Below, one piece after another: positions 4,069 through 5,974 of a stretch of DNA of 5,974 nt. Under the pieces are notes generated by a model. The model did not search any database, had not been told where the DNA came from, and was given only the letters and a program-made list of their open reading frames with translations. The translations under genes were made by a program, and so were the position numbers. Origin of the DNA: Actinomycetes bacterium (GTDB taxonomy: Bacteria > Actinomycetota > Coriobacteriia > Anaerosomatales > JAJZPX01); NCBI GenBank assembly GCA_021811025.1, contig JAJZPX010000134.1, positions 1 to 5,974 of the forward strand, given 5' to 3'. The first letter of the stretch is position 1; every line of letters starts with the position of its first letter.

Positions 4069-5883
4069 TTGGCACAGCGCGAGACCGAGGGGGTCGACCC
4101 GACCGAGCCGAAGCGCAGGCGTCGGCTGGTGTCGTGGCTGGCCCTGGGCGCGGTCGTCGCGACGATACTCGCGCTGCTCGTACTCGACCTGCTGCTCGTC
4201 CGGCCGCCGGAGCAGCGTGCGTTCATCATGCGGAACATCGAGTGCCTGCGCTGTCACGCGGATCTGATCCCGCAGCTGAAGCAGGCCTCGATTCACCAGC
4301 CGTTCCTCAAGAACCACTGCTCGTCGTGCCACACCTCCCACGGGTACGAGCAGACGCCGGTCTTTCGTCCGTCGGACCTCGGACCGCGCTGGCTGCAGGT
4401 GTGGCTCGAGCAACTCAGCCTGCGAGCGCTCTGGGAGCTGCTGTCGTCGCTGCACCTCGCGAAGCCTCAGTCCTCCCCCGGGACGCCATCGCTCGCGAAG
4501 GGCGGTTCGTCGCTGCTGACCGCGTCGCAACAGGAGCTCTGCTGGACGTGCCACGGGCGCCTGGCGCCCGAGCGATTGAGGGAGTTCCAGCACAAGCCGT
4601 TCGCGAACGGCAGGTGCACCTCGTGCCACGACCCTCATGCGAGCGACAACCGCCCGCTCCTGCGAGCGAAGGTGTCCGACATGTGCGCCGCGTGTCACCA
4701 AATCGGCCCGGAGCTCGTCGCGGCCGAGGTCCACGAGCCGTTCGGGCGCCTACGCTGTCTGACCTGCCACGAACCGCACGCGTCCGCCGACCGCGGGCTG
4801 CTCGTCTCGGCTCAGAAGCCGCTGTGCTTCGGCTGCCACCGGCAGACGGCCGCCCTCACGAGAGAAGCCGTGCAGCACCAGCCATTCGACGCCGGGCAGT
4901 GCACGGGCTGCCACAGGCCGCACAGCGCCCGGTTCGCGTCGCTGCTCGCCACTCCGCAGCCCGAGCTCTGCTACGGCTGCCACGCGACCGTGCGCGCCGA
5001 CTTCGTCCGAGCGAGCCGGCACCCGGTGCCGTCGCGCCTGCTGTGCGACGACTGCCACCGCCCGCACGCGACGCCGCACCGCGGCCTGCTGCCCGCGCTG
5101 CAGCGCGAGCTGTGCCTCGGATGCCACGGCAACGTGCGCGGCGAGCTCGCGCGGGCGGTGGCACACGAGGCGGCCGCGGTTGGCGACTGCACGAAGTGCC
5201 ACGAGGCGCACGGCTCCTTCGACGCGCCGTTGCTGCACGCCGCCGATCCGGCGCTCTGCCGCCGGTGCCACACGATCCCGGCGGAGCCAGTGCGTTCACC
5301 CCCGCCGTTCCGGTCGCTCGAGCGACCGCCGAAGGTCCCGACGAGCGAAGTGCCCGGCGTGCCCGGGGGACGCCGGCCGAGCGGCAACCCCGATCCGATA
5401 CTCCAGCCGGGACACGCGAACGCAGCTGCCGGCGAGACGTCGCATCGCGTGTCGCGCTGCGCCGACTGCCACGAGGCGCACGGCTCCGCCTACGCCCGCC
5501 TCACCGTCGCCGCGGGCGATGCGCTGTGCATGCGCTGCCACGCACGCGACGTCTCGCACTTCGGCCGAAGCGCTCACCGCGGCTTCGCGTGCTCGCGCTG
5601 CCACCGCCCGCACCTCGCCCCCGGCGCGCCCCTACTCACCGCAGCCAGCCCCCAGCTCTGCCTCCGCTGCCATCCCGGATACACGCACCCGGGCGACTTC
5701 CACCCGGTCGGCCCGCGGTACTACGACTACCTCGCGCGAGGCCCGCTCACGTGCACCTCGACGTGCCACGACCCCCACGGAAGCAGCTACACCCGGATGC
5801 TGCGCGTGCCCTACAACACGGGCGGCTACGGCACCGACTACATCTGCCTGCTGTGCCACACGAAGGTGGGGCTGATCTACTGA
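4069..5883 (+). CDS. Membrane-anchored multihaem cytochrome c (18 CXXCH + 1 CX3CH, doubled-CXXCH repeats)
   Basis: This 604-aa protein starts at a TTG preceded by GAGGGGG (4053-4059). A GTG at 4129 is an alternative but would remove the basic PKRRRR before the membrane helix. One N-terminal helix (about 21-45) anchors it; the rest should be outside the membrane, where haem is attached. Canonical CXXCH sites start at residues 59, 84, 158, 183, 206, 230, 253, 278, 301, 326, 349, 374, 397, 464, 487, 508, 531 and 593; residue 562 starts CTSTCH, a CX3CH. Apart from the first site they form nine doubled-CXXCH units (CxxCHxPH...LLxxxxxLCxxCH), about 48 residues apart, with frequent HxPF histidines as likely distal ligands. 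The first unit is split by a 50-residue insert, and a Pro-rich linker (about 403-458) divides six units from three. The likely role is multi-haem electron transfer, perhaps extracellular; substrate unknown. Confidence 0.95.
   Translation: MAQRETEGVDPTEPKRRRRLVSWLALGAVVATILALLVLDLLLVRPPEQRAFIMRNIECLRCHADLIPQLKQASIHQPFLKNHCSSCHTSHGYEQTPVFRPSDLGPRWLQVWLEQLSLRALWELLSSLHLAKPQSSPGTPSLAKGGSSLLTASQQELCWTCHGRLAPERLREFQHKPFANGRCTSCHDPHASDNRPLLRAKVSDMCAACHQIGPELVAAEVHEPFGRLRCLTCHEPHASADRGLLVSAQKPLCFGCHRQTAALTREAVQHQPFDAGQCTGCHRPHSARFASLLATPQPELCYGCHATVRADFVRASRHPVPSRLLCDDCHRPHATPHRGLLPALQRELCLGCHGNVRGELARAVAHEAAAVGDCTKCHEAHGSFDAPLLHAADPALCRRCHTIPAEPVRSPPPFRSLERPPKVPTSEVPGVPGGRRPSGNPDPILQPGHANAAAGETSHRVSRCADCHEAHGSAYARLTVAAGDALCMRCHARDVSHFGRSAHRGFACSRCHRPHLAPGAPLLTAASPQLCLRCHPGYTHPGDFHPVGPRYYDYLARGPLTCTSTCHDPHGSSYTRMLRVPYNTGGYGTDYICLLCHTKVGLIY
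4540..5271 (+). repeat. Five 48-residue periods of haem-binding repeat within the cytochrome gene
   Basis: In residues 158-401, CXXCH sites alternate at spacings of 23-25 residues, so equivalent sites (158, 206, 253, 301, 349, 397) recur every 47-48 residues. Each period has the order LCxxCH, then HxPF or a similar His, then GxCTxCHxPH, then LL. DNA copies have diverged, which indicates old rather than recent duplication. Confidence 0.85.
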
Positions 5884-5974
5884 AGGCCCAGCAGGCGCGC
5901 CGCGTTGCCGCCGAGGATGGCGTCGCGGTCGTCGGGAGGCAGCGGGAGCGCCCGGCACCGCTCCAGCTGCGCTT
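5877..5974 (-). CDS. C-terminus of an amidohydrolase-family (Amidohydro_2-like) protein, cut by window edge
   Basis: The minus-strand frame enters at 5974 and ends with TAG at 5877-5879. The visible 31 residues end LPPDDRDAILGGNAARLLGL plus Gln. The ILGGNAARLLGL ending after a D/E-rich helix is typical of the last helix of metal-dependent amidohydrolases of the Amidohydro_2 type (TIM-barrel hydrolases and decarboxylases related to aminocarboxymuconate-semialdehyde decarboxylase). The catalytic metal-binding motifs lie outside the window, so substrate cannot be inferred. The gene is convergent with the cytochrome gene and its stop codon lies inside the cytochrome's last codons, a short tail-to-tail overlap. 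No terminator separates the two within the window. Confidence 0.75.
   Translation of the reverse strand, partial: AQLERCRALPLPPDDRDAILGGNAARLLGLQ

Noticed and set aside
3628..4734. 368-codon minus-strand open frame
   Set aside because: It is Arg/Leu/Gln-rich and lies opposite the 82-aa gene and the cytochrome, whose repeated motifs prove the plus strand is coding.
4750..5271. Minus-strand frames opposite the cytochrome
   Set aside because: These are shadows of the repeated CXXCH codons and have no recognisable motif of their own.

Overview
This is a GC-rich bacterial chromosome segment, apart from its more AT-rich left end. It carries one tRNA gene, five complete protein genes, a possible micro-ORF, one gene cut by the right edge, and a stretch of decayed mobile DNA on the left. 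Strong AGGAGG-type ribosome sites, a possible leaderless gene, an encoded CCA on the tRNA and a very large multihaem cytochrome c in a GC-rich genome would fit an anaerobic or metal-respiring Actinomycetota-like lineage. That assignment is inference with low confidence; no marker gene in the window settles it.

Left part (1-950): a mobile-element graveyard. Position 1-107 (minus) resembles the first residues of a type I restriction-modification M subunit, then loses the resemblance. Position 205-482 (minus) is a broken ISXO2/IS1595-type transposase that keeps the first catalytic Asp motif and the C-terminus but has lost the middle. Position 706-795 holds four tandem 22-bp units ending in CA, which look like one end of an IS21-family element. 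These lie on the 3' side of a tRNA-Asp(GTC) gene (951-1027, minus), a common integration site. The tRNA has a clear sigma-70-like promoter (1048-1076) and a hairpin terminator (906-939).

Middle part (1100-3084, minus strand): a membrane-anchored protein with a low-complexity linker and an extracytoplasmic fibronectin-III-like domain; a 25-codon Leu-rich micro-ORF placed directly after the next gene; and a DUF763 protein (362 aa) with a helix-hairpin-helix motif. The DUF763 gene lacks a Shine-Dalgarno sequence and may be leaderless.

Right part (3170-5883, plus strand, divergent from DUF763): a four-TM DUF420 (CtaM/YozB-like) membrane protein, an 82-aa protein of unknown function, and a 604-aa membrane-anchored multihaem c-type cytochrome. 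The cytochrome has 18 CXXCH sites and one CX3CH site, built from nine doubled-CXXCH units of about 48 residues plus one extra N-terminal haem site. The leader just before its TTG start can form a 19-bp stem that would bury the ribosome-binding site. A DUF420 protein next to a giant cytochrome suggests a shared role in haem-protein or electron-transfer biology, but that link is inferred. The C-terminus of a metal-dependent amidohydrolase runs in from the right edge (5877-5974, minus) and overlaps the cytochrome stop region tail to tail.
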